The position numbers were made by a program, and so were the translations under genes. A stretch of DNA of 64,000 nucleotides from FEN-987 sp035524675 (GTDB lineage: Archaea; Thermoproteota; Bathyarchaeia; 40CM-2-53-6), in NCBI GenBank assembly GCA_035524675.1, contig DATKOK010000147.1, forward strand, positions 1 through 64,000, written 5' to 3'. Below the pieces are notes generated by a model. That model was given only the letters and a program-made list of their open reading frames with translations. It had not been told where the DNA came from and did not search any database. Shown one piece after another: positions 1-9,103 of this stretch. Each line of letters starts with the position of its first letter. Position 1 is the stretch's first letter.

Positions 1-256
1 TTCTTAGCTTATCGTCTTCCTCTAACTTCTTGACGTCTAACCCAAGATTTGCAAATGCTTCTCTTATCGCACCAGGAACGTGCTCGTACGTGTGATATTC
101 AACGCTTATTCCGTCTTTGACGCTACGCGCTGCAATAGTCAGAGAAGTATCGTACCATAGGGAGTCCGGTTCGTACACAACCAACAAGAGTTGTCCATAC
201 TCGAAACCGCCCCTCACTAGTCCGTTCAGAAGCGGCAAAGCCAATCGCTTGGACAA
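1..256 (-). CDS. RecA-superfamily (KaiC-like) protein, N-terminal fragment
   Basis: An 85-codon open frame runs off the left edge of the window, so only the N-terminal part is visible. The first residues (LPLLNGLVRGGFEYGQLLLV) fit the start of KaiC/RadA-like domains, where a 'lLnGl..G...G.l.Li' segment precedes the nucleotide site. No Walker A lysine motif follows: the position reads VVYEPDSLWYD. It then continues with an 'AARSVKDGISVEYHTYE' strand-helix unit and 'IREAFANLGLDVKKL', both common in archaeal KaiC-like signalling ATPases that have lost ATP binding. The start is probably the TTG at 256-254, since an in-frame stop lies just upstream and the nearby ATG is out of frame. Function is unknown. 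Confidence 0.5.
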   Translation of the reverse strand, partial: MSKRLALPLLNGLVRGGFEYGQLLLVVYEPDSLWYDTSLTIAARSVKDGISVEYHTYEHVPGAIREAFANLGLDVKKLEEDDKLR

Positions 257-274
257 TCGAAGTCACTCATGCGG

Positions 275-459
275 TTAGATGGGAAATAAGCTCTCGACTC
301 CCACTATGATTTCCTTGGCCTGCCTGCTAGCCAGGCACCCAGCAACAACTCCAAGAACAGGGCCCCTATGAGCTTCCTTTTCCCGCAAATGAACTCCGTT
401 CTATCTTCTCTGATTTCCAACACATCTGCTTGAAGTTCTCCGGGATTCAACTGAACCAT
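275..459 (-). other. Short overlapping ORFs, possible frameshifted gene remnant
   Basis: Two short frames lie directly downstream of the SQR gene. One (459-304, 51 aa) starts with an ATG overlapping the SQR stop. The other (400-275, 41 aa) ends with a stretch containing GPVLGVVAGCLASRQAKEII, which resembles the C-terminal helix of ThiF/MoeB/HesA-type E1-like enzymes. A single-base slip in the GGGAAAAGG run at about 379-387 would join the two into one 63-residue product. I cannot tell whether this is a tiny real gene, a sequencing slip or a decayed remnant. Confidence 0.25.
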
Positions 460-1592
460 CGGTTCATTCTTTCCATCAAGAATCGATTCTTTTCTTCGAA
501 TCCTTCGGTTGAGGGGGGTGCGATTTCCCAGGTGGGTGCAGGTTGACCATAGAAGTTAGCGCGAACAGGGGCCGCCATGCCAATTCCGGTCTCCATGAAA
601 CACACGCCTTCTCCGGTGAACCTTTCGGTCTCAGGTAAGCCCTTGATTCGGCTGATTATGTTCTTGGCTACGACTGTGCCTTGTTCTTCCGCGAGTATTC
701 CTGCTCGAGGCAACAGGGCTCCTTTCGGCGTCTTCGGCCCAGCGCAATCGCCTATCGCAAAAACATCAGACGCGGTTGTGCTCAAGGTTGAAGGGTCAAC
801 CTTTACCCATCCTGACTGGTCGACGAGACCACAGTCTCTGAGGATTTGCGGGACCACGTGGATAGGAATTGCTAACACCAGATCGTGAGGATATTCTCCG
901 GTCTCGGTGAAGGTGCTGTTCTTGCGAATCTCACGGACTTTTTCTCCAGGATGGTAATCTATTTCCCGGTTCGTGAGCAAGTCAGTCAGATTCTTTCCAG
1001 CCTCTGGACCGAGTATCGTCAGGGGGTGTGGCTCTGGTGTAATCATCTGGAGCTTGACATTCTTTCTGACCCCTCTGTTTCGGAGGACACCATCAATGAT
1101 GAAAGTGGCCTCGTACGGCGCAGGGGGACACTTGAAAGGCAAGCCGCAAACTAGAATGGTTATGGTTCCGCTCTTAAATGAGCGCAGTAGATCCCTGATC
1201 TCAGAGCAGCCACTTTCAATGTACAGGTTCTTCGCATACCTATTGAGCCCCGGTGTTGAATCAGTTGAATATTCTGCGCCTAACGCGACGATTAGGTAGT
1301 CATAGGATGTTTCTAGGGATCTAAGCCGCACTTTCTTCTTACTAGTATCGATCCCGACTACTTCAGTCTCGATGAACTCTATCCCGCGGTTGTTTAGAGC
1401 TGTTCGATTTCCAGCGTTTTCACCAACACGCCTCGCGCCACTCAGTACCCAAAGTTTGGTTAACCCCATGAAGAATAACCGTTGTTTATCAATCAAAGTT
1501 ACCTTATGCTCAGCTCCCAGACCTCGCCGAAGAGTGTCCGCAGCAGCGAGACCACCAAAACCCCCACCCAAGATGAGTATGCGCTTCCCCAT
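447..1592 (-). CDS. sqr: Sulfide:quinone oxidoreductase-like FAD protein
   Basis: 381 aa, close to the usual length of the sulfide:quinone oxidoreductase / NDH-2-like flavoprotein family. The N-terminus carries the FAD-binding Rossmann motif GGGFGGLAAA (residues 9-18). A second FAD signature near residue 285 reads DVFAIGDCAGP. The segment CGLPFKCPPAPYE (about 149-161) has the Cys-Pro-Pro context seen in SQR-type enzymes that oxidise sulfide to polysulfide and pass electrons to membrane quinone. No transmembrane helix is visible, as expected for a monotopic membrane enzyme. A persulfide-dioxygenase-like gene lies on the same strand upstream, across a 0.7-kb gap, which supports sulfide oxidation or detoxification. 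Generic NAD(P)H:quinone reductase activity remains an alternative. Confidence 0.8.
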   Translation of the reverse strand: MGKRILILGGGFGGLAAADTLRRGLGAEHKVTLIDKQRLFFMGLTKLWVLSGARRVGENAGNRTALNNRGIEFIETEVVGIDTSKKKVRLRSLETSYDYLIVALGAEYSTDSTPGLNRYAKNLYIESGCSEIRDLLRSFKSGTITILVCGLPFKCPPAPYEATFIIDGVLRNRGVRKNVKLQMITPEPHPLTILGPEAGKNLTDLLTNREIDYHPGEKVREIRKNSTFTETGEYPHDLVLAIPIHVVPQILRDCGLVDQSGWVKVDPSTLSTTASDVFAIGDCAGPKTPKGALLPRAGILAEEQGTVVAKNIISRIKGLPETERFTGEGVCFMETGIGMAAPVRANFYGQPAPTWEIAPPSTEGFEEKNRFLMERMNRWFS

Positions 1593-1907
1593 GGCCTGTC
1601 AGTAGTTAGTTGAGTTGACAAGGATTTAGATACATTGCTGAGTGCAGAGCAAGACACCTGCCCCAACATCCGCCTTAGAACAGTCAGTTTCAGTCTGCAG
1701 ATTACGACCTTAGCGTAAATGCCTGTTTAATGCGAAGTTGTGACTTTGGATGTACGGATGAAAGGTATCGTCTTATCACCGTGAATTGGGCGGTCGTCGC
1801 TCGTTTGAGTTTTTCTGGGGAGTCATTCCTTCGAGCACGCGTGCTGCGTCTAAAATGTCACAAGTATCTATGACCATACGGCTGGGTCCCCTCAGCACCC
1901 GCGTAAT

Positions 1908-1986
1908 GGAACGTTCCGGAACGCCGTGGAACGTTCCAGCGCTCAGAAACGTTCCAAAACGGAACAATCGTTCCATGGAACGGAAC
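1908..1986. repeat. Array of GGAAC/GTTCC half-sites
   Basis: In 79 bp there are six GGAAC (starting 1908, 1918, 1928, 1961, 1977, 1982) and four GTTCC (1913, 1933, 1951, 1970). Two pairs form perfect 10-bp palindromes GGAACGTTCC at 1908-1917 and 1928-1937. The first three direct copies are spaced exactly 10 bp, about one helical turn. It lies 316-394 bp upstream of the sqr start. Multi-site regulator binding is the simplest reading, and a replication or partition iteron is the alternative. Confidence 0.7.
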
Positions 1987-2105
1987 GGCACAATCTGAAC
2001 CCTCGACGCTGACACTAAACCCGATACCGGTCATAACCTACGCAGGACCACACCAGCCCCTTCCTCCGTCATGATTCAGTACGGAAGCGTAAACGTCAAG
2101 AAATG

Positions 2106-2127
2106 CGTAAATTTACGTAAATTTACG
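2106..2127. repeat. 22-bp perfect palindrome made of two overlapping 12-mers
   Basis: CGTAAATTTACG occurs at 2106-2117 and again at 2116-2127, sharing the central CG, so the whole 22 bp reads the same on both strands. A related AAGCGTAAACGTC lies just upstream at about 2085-2097. This fits an operator for a dimeric regulator with side-by-side sites. Nothing in the window identifies the regulator. Confidence 0.6.
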
Positions 2128-2298
2128 TCAAAATAAAACGATTGAATTACAGCATCGCGATTCCAGATGTTAAGGACTACACAAAACGTTTTGCGGACAT
2201 CGATCTTTTTGATTAACCTCCGTTCATGAAATTTCGATGAGGTCAACGTTGCGACGTATGATAACGGTTAGTAATGATGAACCCGGCTCTCCTAATAG

Positions 2299-3033
2299 TT
2301 AACCTGTGTTCGCGAATTGAGCGTCCTTCAATTCAATCAGTCCCGAATTCACCTTGATGTACTGTTCGTAATGATTGGGTTTAGGCGGCCATCCTTCTGT
2401 CATGTATTGAATGAATTCTTCTCGTGTTTTTGCTTTCAGTGCTGGGTTTGTTCGACGCTCGAGCCCGATTGTGGATGAGTTATCGCCTGACACAAAGTGG
2501 GCTTTCCCAACATGACCAGGCATTAGTTCCACCCGATCGTCAAGCCTAAGCAGCTTGTTGAAGATCGAGTCATACAGCTGGCTCGGATCACCTCTACCAA
2601 GATCAGTACGACCCACATCTCTGACTAGGAGCGTGTCACCAGTCAAGACCACTCTATCCTCGACGAGAAGGCAGACATGCTCAGGTGCATGGCCAGGAGT
2701 ATGAAGAACCTGAATCTTCAAACCCGCTATCTCATATTCCCTCTCTACTAGAGGAAGAAACGGGAACTTGACAGGACTTGTTCCGTACATGTAGATTGGG
2801 CAAGCCTTGAGTTTCTGTAATTCGCGACTGCCAGAAACATGATCCGCGTGCACATGTGTGTCGAGAACACCCACGAGTTTGCCACCTTCCTGCCCAACCT
2901 TCTTCAGGAAACGTTCAACATCATTCAATGGATCTACAAGCATGAACTCCTGCCCGGAACCGACCAGGTATGAACAGCATCCAGAATCTCCGGCAACCAT
3001 TTGCAACAGCAAGTAGTGCACCAACTGACGCAT
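2299..3033 (-). CDS. MBL-fold hydrolase, persulfide dioxygenase (ETHE1)-like
   Basis: 244 aa metallo-beta-lactamase fold protein. The metal ligands are visible as THVHADH (about 59-65), the His in HTPGHAPEH (about 110-118), the Asp in TGDTLLV (about 131-137) and the His in MPGHVG (about 171-176). The string DVGRTDL directly after the GDT motif is typical of the ETHE1/persulfide dioxygenase and rhodanese-fused branch rather than of glyoxalase II. Known members oxidise glutathione or CoA persulfide with O2 to sulfite. With SQR on the same strand about 0.7 kb downstream, a two-step sulfide oxidation route is plausible. The substrate thiol is not determined by the sequence. Confidence 0.75.
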   Translation of the reverse strand: MRQLVHYLLLQMVAGDSGCCSYLVGSGQEFMLVDPLNDVERFLKKVGQEGGKLVGVLDTHVHADHVSGSRELQKLKACPIYMYGTSPVKFPFLPLVEREYEIAGLKIQVLHTPGHAPEHVCLLVEDRVVLTGDTLLVRDVGRTDLGRGDPSQLYDSIFNKLLRLDDRVELMPGHVGKAHFVSGDNSSTIGLERRTNPALKAKTREEFIQYMTEGWPPKPNHYEQYIKVNSGLIELKDAQFANTG

Positions 3034-3071
3034 CTGGGATGGCGCGATATTTGAGATTGCACCGCGTTATC

Positions 3072-3286
3072 CTAAGGATCTGTTCGAGTGTTCCTTGAGA
3101 TCTCGTTGCCGTCGGGATCCTTCAGAATCTCCATTTAGCCCCAGCTCGTGCTTGTGAATTCCAGTGAGAACTCTGCTCCATTCTTCCTTAGCACAGCGTA
3201 TGCTTCTTCCATATTTGCGGAGTCGCTGGGATGATTCTCCCGGTTTTCTCGTCTAGGTTCACTACGCGAACTTCTGTATATCGCAT
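3072..3286 (-). pseudogene. Decayed VOC/glyoxalase-domain gene
   Basis: Translating this strand gives an ATG-initiated piece (MRYTEVRVVNLDEK from 3286), then in another frame NMEEAYAVLRKNGAEFSLEF, then after an in-frame TAA the piece MEILKDPDGNEIS. Together these match the second half of a VOC beta-alpha-beta unit: an 'AY..L...G..F' helix, then a strand, then 'DPDGN.I'. The gene is broken by at least one frameshift and one stop. It lies directly next to an intact VOC gene, suggesting decay of a tandem copy. Confidence 0.6.
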
Positions 3287-3309
3287 CTAACGTGGCACGA
3301 GGGTTTGCT

Positions 3310-3687
3310 TCAACGCTTACTTGTGTCGACTATGCAGAAGAGATTGCCATCGGGATCCTCGAGGACGATGAAGTCGTCGTCCGGATCGTACGTCTGAGGA
3401 TGGCGTTCAGCTCCAAGATCGAGCAACCTCTTCACTTCGCCCTCTGGCTCGTTAGTGTAGAGGTCAAAATGGAGCCAGTTCCTGCCAACTAGCCTCTCCG
3501 AGACTGAAACCTGATTCAAAGATACGTTCGTGTTCCTTCCGACCGGGTCTCGAAGAATGGCCCATCCCTCGTTGGCTGGCGCGGTTGAGACGTAGTGGAG
3601 CGCTTCCTGCCAAAACGCCAACATCTCGTCGAAGTTGATGCAATCAATGACAACGGAGCCAATCTTCAATCCCGACTTCGCGTCCAT
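3310..3687 (-). CDS. VOC (glyoxalase/dioxygenase fold) family protein
   Basis: 125 aa, the size of a single-chain VOC protein built from two beta-alpha-beta-beta-beta modules. It opens with GLKIGSVVIDCINFDEMLAF and FWQEAL, and ends with 'VLEDPDGNLFCIVD', the usual VOC second module where a metal-ligand Glu or a hydrophobic residue sits. No conserved metal triad is obvious, so it may be a non-enzymatic binding protein. A decayed relative lies immediately downstream on the same strand. No substrate can be assigned. Confidence 0.75.
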   Translation of the reverse strand: MDAKSGLKIGSVVIDCINFDEMLAFWQEALHYVSTAPANEGWAILRDPVGRNTNVSLNQVSVSERLVGRNWLHFDLYTNEPEGEVKRLLDLGAERHPQTYDPDDDFIVLEDPDGNLFCIVDTSKR

Positions 3688-3799
3688 CTCAGGTCACAAG
3701 ATGCTAGATAGAAAATCTCTTTGAATAAAACATCTATCCGTCTGAGACGGCTTCGTGAGTGGCGAGGTGGCGCAAGCAAGAATGTGATTTATCATAAAT

Positions 3800-3960
3800 T
3801 GGTGCGGCCGCCGGGATTCGGACCCGGGTAACCTCGTTGTGAGGCAACATTGAGGCTTGGGAAGCCCCCGTCATAGACCAGGTTGTCCTTCACGCGGGAA
3901 ACTGGACCACGGCCTAGTGGAGGATATCTCTCGCACTCTGATGCCAGCCTTATCGACCGC
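3800..3960 (-). tRNA. tRNA-Gly (anticodon CCC) with three apparent introns
   Basis: Read on the minus strand, the gene has a T arm CCGGG-TCCGAAT-CCCGG (3827-3811), 3' acceptor CGGCCGC (3810-3804), discriminator A and an encoded CCA (3802-3800). The anticodon arm is GGGGC-TTCCCAA-GCCTC (3868-3852), anticodon CCC (3861-3859). The D stem is GTC (3907-3905) with GAC (3872-3870). The 5' acceptor GCGG (3960-3957) is separated from its remainder CCG (3912-3910) by 44 nt. The D loop has a 19-nt insert (about 3901-3883), and the variable region is 24 nt instead of about 5 (about 3851-3828, roughly 19 extra). A TATA-like box lies about 26 nt upstream of 3960. C at the second T-loop position is unusual. 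Exact splice points are ambiguous by 1-2 nt, and I could not draw strict bulge-helix-bulge structures. Confidence 0.75.
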
Positions 3961-3983
3961 AATGAGGATTGCATGAACTCTGA

Positions 3984-3989
3984 ATAAAA
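3984..3989 (-). promoter_or_regulatory. TATA-like box of tRNA-Gly
   Basis: TTTTAT on the minus strand lies 24-29 nt upstream of the GCGG at 3960. This is the usual archaeal distance from TATA box to transcription start, and it supports 3960 as the 5' end of the precursor, upstream of the first apparent intron. Confidence 0.55.
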
Positions 3990-4081
3990 GTGTCACGACT
4001 TTTGAAATCATTCGTCTACGAATGCTGGGTAGGTTGTGCGCGTTGGCCAGTTGTCCCGATGAAAAATGGGGGGGGTGGGTG

Positions 4082-6202
<2,121 letters not shown>

Positions 6203-6203
6203 A

Positions 6204-6230
6204 TTTTCCGGACGTAGGTTTACCTACGGC
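6204..6230 (-). other. 27-nt insertion in EF-2, possible mini-intron
   Basis: The insertion contains a 6-bp hairpin, CGTAGG-TAAA-CCTACG (6228-6213), flanked by TCCG (6237-6234) and CGGA (6210-6207), which can also pair. It carries the in-frame TAG (6226-6224). The boundary is ambiguous by up to 2 nt because of flanking A residues. The 5' side has a 3-nt UAA bulge next to the helix, but I do not see a standard bulge-helix-bulge on the 3' side. A splicing-endonuclease intron is the favoured reading. A programmed bypass or a sequencing artefact is possible. Confidence 0.5.
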
Positions 6231-6295
6231 TTACGGATTTGCTCCTTGTTCGCAATGATCTTCTGGATTTCAGCTGTGCTCTTGTAACGTGGCAT
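6224..6295 (-). CDS. fusA: EF-2 N-terminal exon candidate (codons 1-22)
   Basis: The ATG at 6295 opens a 23-codon frame, MPRYKSTAEIQKIIANKEQI followed by RKP and TAG. From memory of the family, archaeal EF-2 starts MPRYK and continues to an (R)RNIGIIAHVDHGK junction at residue 22. This frame has the same start, the same spacing and the same 'EQIR' just before the junction. Its conservation argues that it is translated as part of EF-2, through removal of the adjacent 27 nt, rather than being a dead leader. Confidence 0.65.
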   Translation of the reverse strand: MPRYKSTAEIQKIIANKEQIRKP

Positions 6296-6447
6296 TTTCA
6301 CTCAACTTTCCGCGAAATTGTGATGGCATCATAACTAGATCTCATTAAAGTATTGCTGTTGAAGATCTTTGGGCAACAGGAATGCGAAGAAAGGAGAAAA
6401 AGGCAGGTATCTATCTAGCTTGCCTGCAGCTTCTGATCAGGTGTCGT

Positions 6448-7485
6448 ATGGAGTTGGGATTCAACCTTGCCCCCTTAGCGGTTAAACAACGTCTTACGCT
6501 GAACGATCTTTGGGGGAGAGTTCTTGCCGTTGACGCGAACAACATGCTTTACCAGTTCTTGGCTCTGATTAGAATGCGTGACGGTAAGCCATTTACCGAC
6601 GCTTCAGGGCATGTAACGTCACATTTGATAGGCCTCATCTTCAGGACAACTCGATTACTCGCTGAACACAATATTCGACCGGTCTTCGTGTTCGATGGAA
6701 AACCACCAGCGCAGAAAATGTCGACTCTCAAAGAGCGGAATTTGACTCGAGCCAAGGCCCGAAGAGAATATGAACTCGCCGTCGGACGCGGTGACTATGC
6801 TGCTGCATGGTCAAAGGCCGTGCGCATGGACTCCTTGACTCAGGAGATGACTGGAGATGCTAAGAGGGTACTATCGCTACTTGGCATACCCGTTGTGCAG
6901 GCGCCTCAAGAGGGTGAGGCGCAAGCGGCACACATGGCTCGACGTGAGGATGTTTGGGCCGCCAACAGTCGCGATTATGATGCAGTACTATTCGGTGCGC
7001 CTCGATTAATCCGCTACCTGACGATAACGGGTCAAGAGTATTTGCCGAGTAGCGGAAATTCGAGGCCACTTATACCCGAACTAATAGACCTTCGGAAGAT
7101 GCTAGCTGTATTGCAGATTACGCAGGAGCAACTTGTTGACTTGGCTGTACTGGTTGGAACCGATTTCAATGCGGGTGTTCGAGGAGTCGGACCTAAGACT
7201 GCGTTGAAGTTGATTCAGAAACACAAAGCACTGGAGAACTTGCCGACAGGAATCAAGGGAAAATTACCGCAAAATGTTCAGGAAATTCGCACATTGTTTT
7301 TTCATCCACAGGTAACGAACGATTATGATCTGCGCTATTCAGCGGTTGATGAAAAGGGGCTCGTTCAATTCCTTTGCGTTGAGCGAGGATTTGCAGTTGA
7401 TACGGTCAACATTGTCATTGAGAGAATGCGCATCTTCAATGCTAGAGAGGCTTCGAACTTGAGCTCTTGGCTTAGTCCTAGATGA
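6448..7485 (+). CDS. fen: Flap endonuclease 1
   Basis: 345 aa from the ATG at 6448. An upstream in-frame ATG at 6382 would add 22 residues not expected in the family, and MELGFNLAPL fits the normal 'MG..L..L' start. It cuts 5' flaps during Okazaki-fragment maturation and repair. Acidic metal ligands are visible in VDANNMLY, FVFDGKPP, PQEGEAQAA, SRDYDAVLFG and VGTDFN, and the helix-hairpin-helix in GVRGVGPKTALK. The C-terminus (SNLSSWLSPR) is only a weak match to the PCNA-binding box. The gene ends 4 nt before the DNA ligase start, so the two enzymes that process and seal the same nick are probably co-transcribed. Confidence 0.92.
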   Translation: MELGFNLAPLAVKQRLTLNDLWGRVLAVDANNMLYQFLALIRMRDGKPFTDASGHVTSHLIGLIFRTTRLLAEHNIRPVFVFDGKPPAQKMSTLKERNLTRAKARREYELAVGRGDYAAAWSKAVRMDSLTQEMTGDAKRVLSLLGIPVVQAPQEGEAQAAHMARREDVWAANSRDYDAVLFGAPRLIRYLTITGQEYLPSSGNSRPLIPELIDLRKMLAVLQITQEQLVDLAVLVGTDFNAGVRGVGPKTALKLIQKHKALENLPTGIKGKLPQNVQEIRTLFFHPQVTNDYDLRYSAVDEKGLVQFLCVERGFAVDTVNIVIERMRIFNAREASNLSSWLSPR

Positions 7486-7489
7486 GATT

Positions 7490-9103
7490 ATGTCCCAGAC
7501 TCATTTCTCCGAGTTCGCGAATGCATGTCGACGGATTGAAGCAACTAGTAAGAGGAAGGAGAAAGTTGAAGTCCTGGCAAACTTCTTGCGCTCCCTGCAT
7601 CCTCATGAAGTGATTCCGGCTGTAACCTTCTTCACAGGACATGCTTTTCCAGGAGCGGACGAACGAGTGCTCGATATTGGTGGCCAGACTATCTGGAAGA
7701 TGGATCGAAAGAGCAACCAATCAACGTTAGTTAGCCGACCAGCGACTCTATTAGATGTTTACGAAACCTTCGATAGGGTCGCCAACGCCACTGGTTCAGG
7801 CTCCCGCCAGAGGAAGGAGACTCTTGTGGAAACACTCTTGGGACGTCTTGGAGCTTCCGACACCGAATACTTGCTGAGAATAATTTTTGGCGAGATGCGC
7901 ATTGGTGCGGTAGAGGGTGTAATGCTCGATGCTATCGCGGCTGCTAGCGGCATTCAGCTAGATGATGTTAGGCGAGCGTACATGTTGCTGGGTGATCTCG
8001 GGCGTGTCGCAAAGTTATCGATGACTGAGGGCCATGCGGGGGTCCATGCGGTCCGTGTAGAAATATTCGTGCCGATAAGGCCAATGCTGGCTGAGATGGC
8101 GCAGGACGTTGAGGAAGTTTTCAGGGAGCACGGAGGAATCACAGCTCTCGAATACAAGTATGATGGGGCAAGAGTTCAACTCCATAGAAAAGGGGGAACC
8201 GTCAGAATTTTCAGTCGCAGACTCACAGACGTGACTGATAGCCTGCCGGACGTTGTTAGGGTAGCTAAGGAAGAGATTGATGCTCGGGCGAGAGAGTTCC
8301 TCGTGGAAGGCGAAGTCGTGGCCGTGGGAGAAGGCGGAAAGCCATATCCGTTCCAGGACTTGATGAGGCGTTTCAAGCGCGTGCATGAGGTTAAAACGAT
8401 GACGACGCAGATACCGCTTAGACTTCATTTGTTCGACATCGTGCATCTGGACGGTAGGATGCTCATAGATGCGCCTAATGAAGAACGGTGGGAGATTCTC
8501 CAGAATCTCGTCCGGCCAGACTTACTAGCCACTCGAACCGTGAGTTCGAAAATAGGTGATGCTAAGGAGTTGTTGCAACAAGCGATTCTCGCGGGACATG
8601 AGGGAATAATGGCCAAGGATTTGAAGAGCAGTTACACGCCTGGCGTGCGCGGGAAGAAATGGTTCAAGATTAAACCCGTCGAGACGCTTGATGTCGTGAT
8701 CGTAGCTGCAGACTGGGGATCTGGAAGGAGGGAGGGATGGTTGAGCAATTACCATCTTTCAGTGCGAGACGCGCAAACAGGGGACTATTTGCTGGTGGGG
8801 AAGACGTTCAAGGGCCTGACTGATGAAGAGTTTTCGATGATCACTGAAAAGCTATTGTCATTAAGAATTCGGTCCACCGAGTACACTGTCTATGTTAAGC
8901 CTTCGATTGTTGTTGAAGTGGCGTTCAACGAGATTCAACGAAGTCCACACTATCGGTCAAGGCTCGCTCTTCGTTTCGCTCGTATTACTCGTTTTCGAGA
9001 GGACAAACGCCCGGAGGATGCTGATACACTGAGTAAACTGAACGCTCTTTACGAAAATCAGTTTAGGTTCAAGGCAAAGGCAGACTTCGAGGCTAACAGA
9101 TGA
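7490..9103 (+). CDS. lig: ATP-dependent DNA ligase
   Basis: 537 aa, somewhat shorter than the ~560-600 aa archaeal norm. The adenylation motif is EYKYDGARVQLHR (Lys about residue 223). Motif III is around EFLVEGEVVAVG, motif IV HEGIMAKDL and motif V KKWFKIKP. The N-terminal domain (about 1-200) is the archaeal/eukaryotic ligase I-type DNA-binding domain, followed by the nucleotidyltransferase and OB folds. It seals nicks in lagging-strand synthesis and repair. It sits between fen and dph6, and its stop overlaps the dph6 start by 4 nt (ATGA arrangement). Confidence 0.95.
   Translation: MSQTHFSEFANACRRIEATSKRKEKVEVLANFLRSLHPHEVIPAVTFFTGHAFPGADERVLDIGGQTIWKMDRKSNQSTLVSRPATLLDVYETFDRVANATGSGSRQRKETLVETLLGRLGASDTEYLLRIIFGEMRIGAVEGVMLDAIAAASGIQLDDVRRAYMLLGDLGRVAKLSMTEGHAGVHAVRVEIFVPIRPMLAEMAQDVEEVFREHGGITALEYKYDGARVQLHRKGGTVRIFSRRLTDVTDSLPDVVRVAKEEIDARAREFLVEGEVVAVGEGGKPYPFQDLMRRFKRVHEVKTMTTQIPLRLHLFDIVHLDGRMLIDAPNEERWEILQNLVRPDLLATRTVSSKIGDAKELLQQAILAGHEGIMAKDLKSSYTPGVRGKKWFKIKPVETLDVVIVAADWGSGRREGWLSNYHLSVRDAQTGDYLLVGKTFKGLTDEEFSMITEKLLSLRIRSTEYTVYVKPSIVVEVAFNEIQRSPHYRSRLALRFARITRFREDKRPEDADTLSKLNALYENQFRFKAKADFEANR

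Larger units (their letters stand above)
1593..2298. other. 706-bp gene-free region with palindrome clusters
   Basis: No convincing gene lies between the SQR start and the MBL stop. The longest open frames (about 79 and 70 codons on opposite strands around 1776-2015) run over the GGAAC repeats, have no recognisable motif and look like chance. The stretch contains a dense GGAAC/GTTCC array at 1908-1986 and an AT-rich double palindrome at 2106-2127. It would include the sqr promoter (near 1600-1650), but I see no strong TATA box. Confidence 0.6.

Noticed and set aside
1776..2015. Open frames of 79 aa (minus) and 70 aa (plus) over the GGAAC array.
   Set aside because: No motif, composition driven by the repeats, both strands open over the same stretch; treated as chance.
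4062..4081. G-rich run and T5 as a strong terminator of EF-2.
   Set aside because: Only a short T run without a convincing stem; noted under EF-2 but not called as a terminator.
6382..6447. Longer FEN1 start adding 22 residues.
   Set aside because: The extra residues are not FEN1-like, and the internal ATG gives the normal N-terminus.
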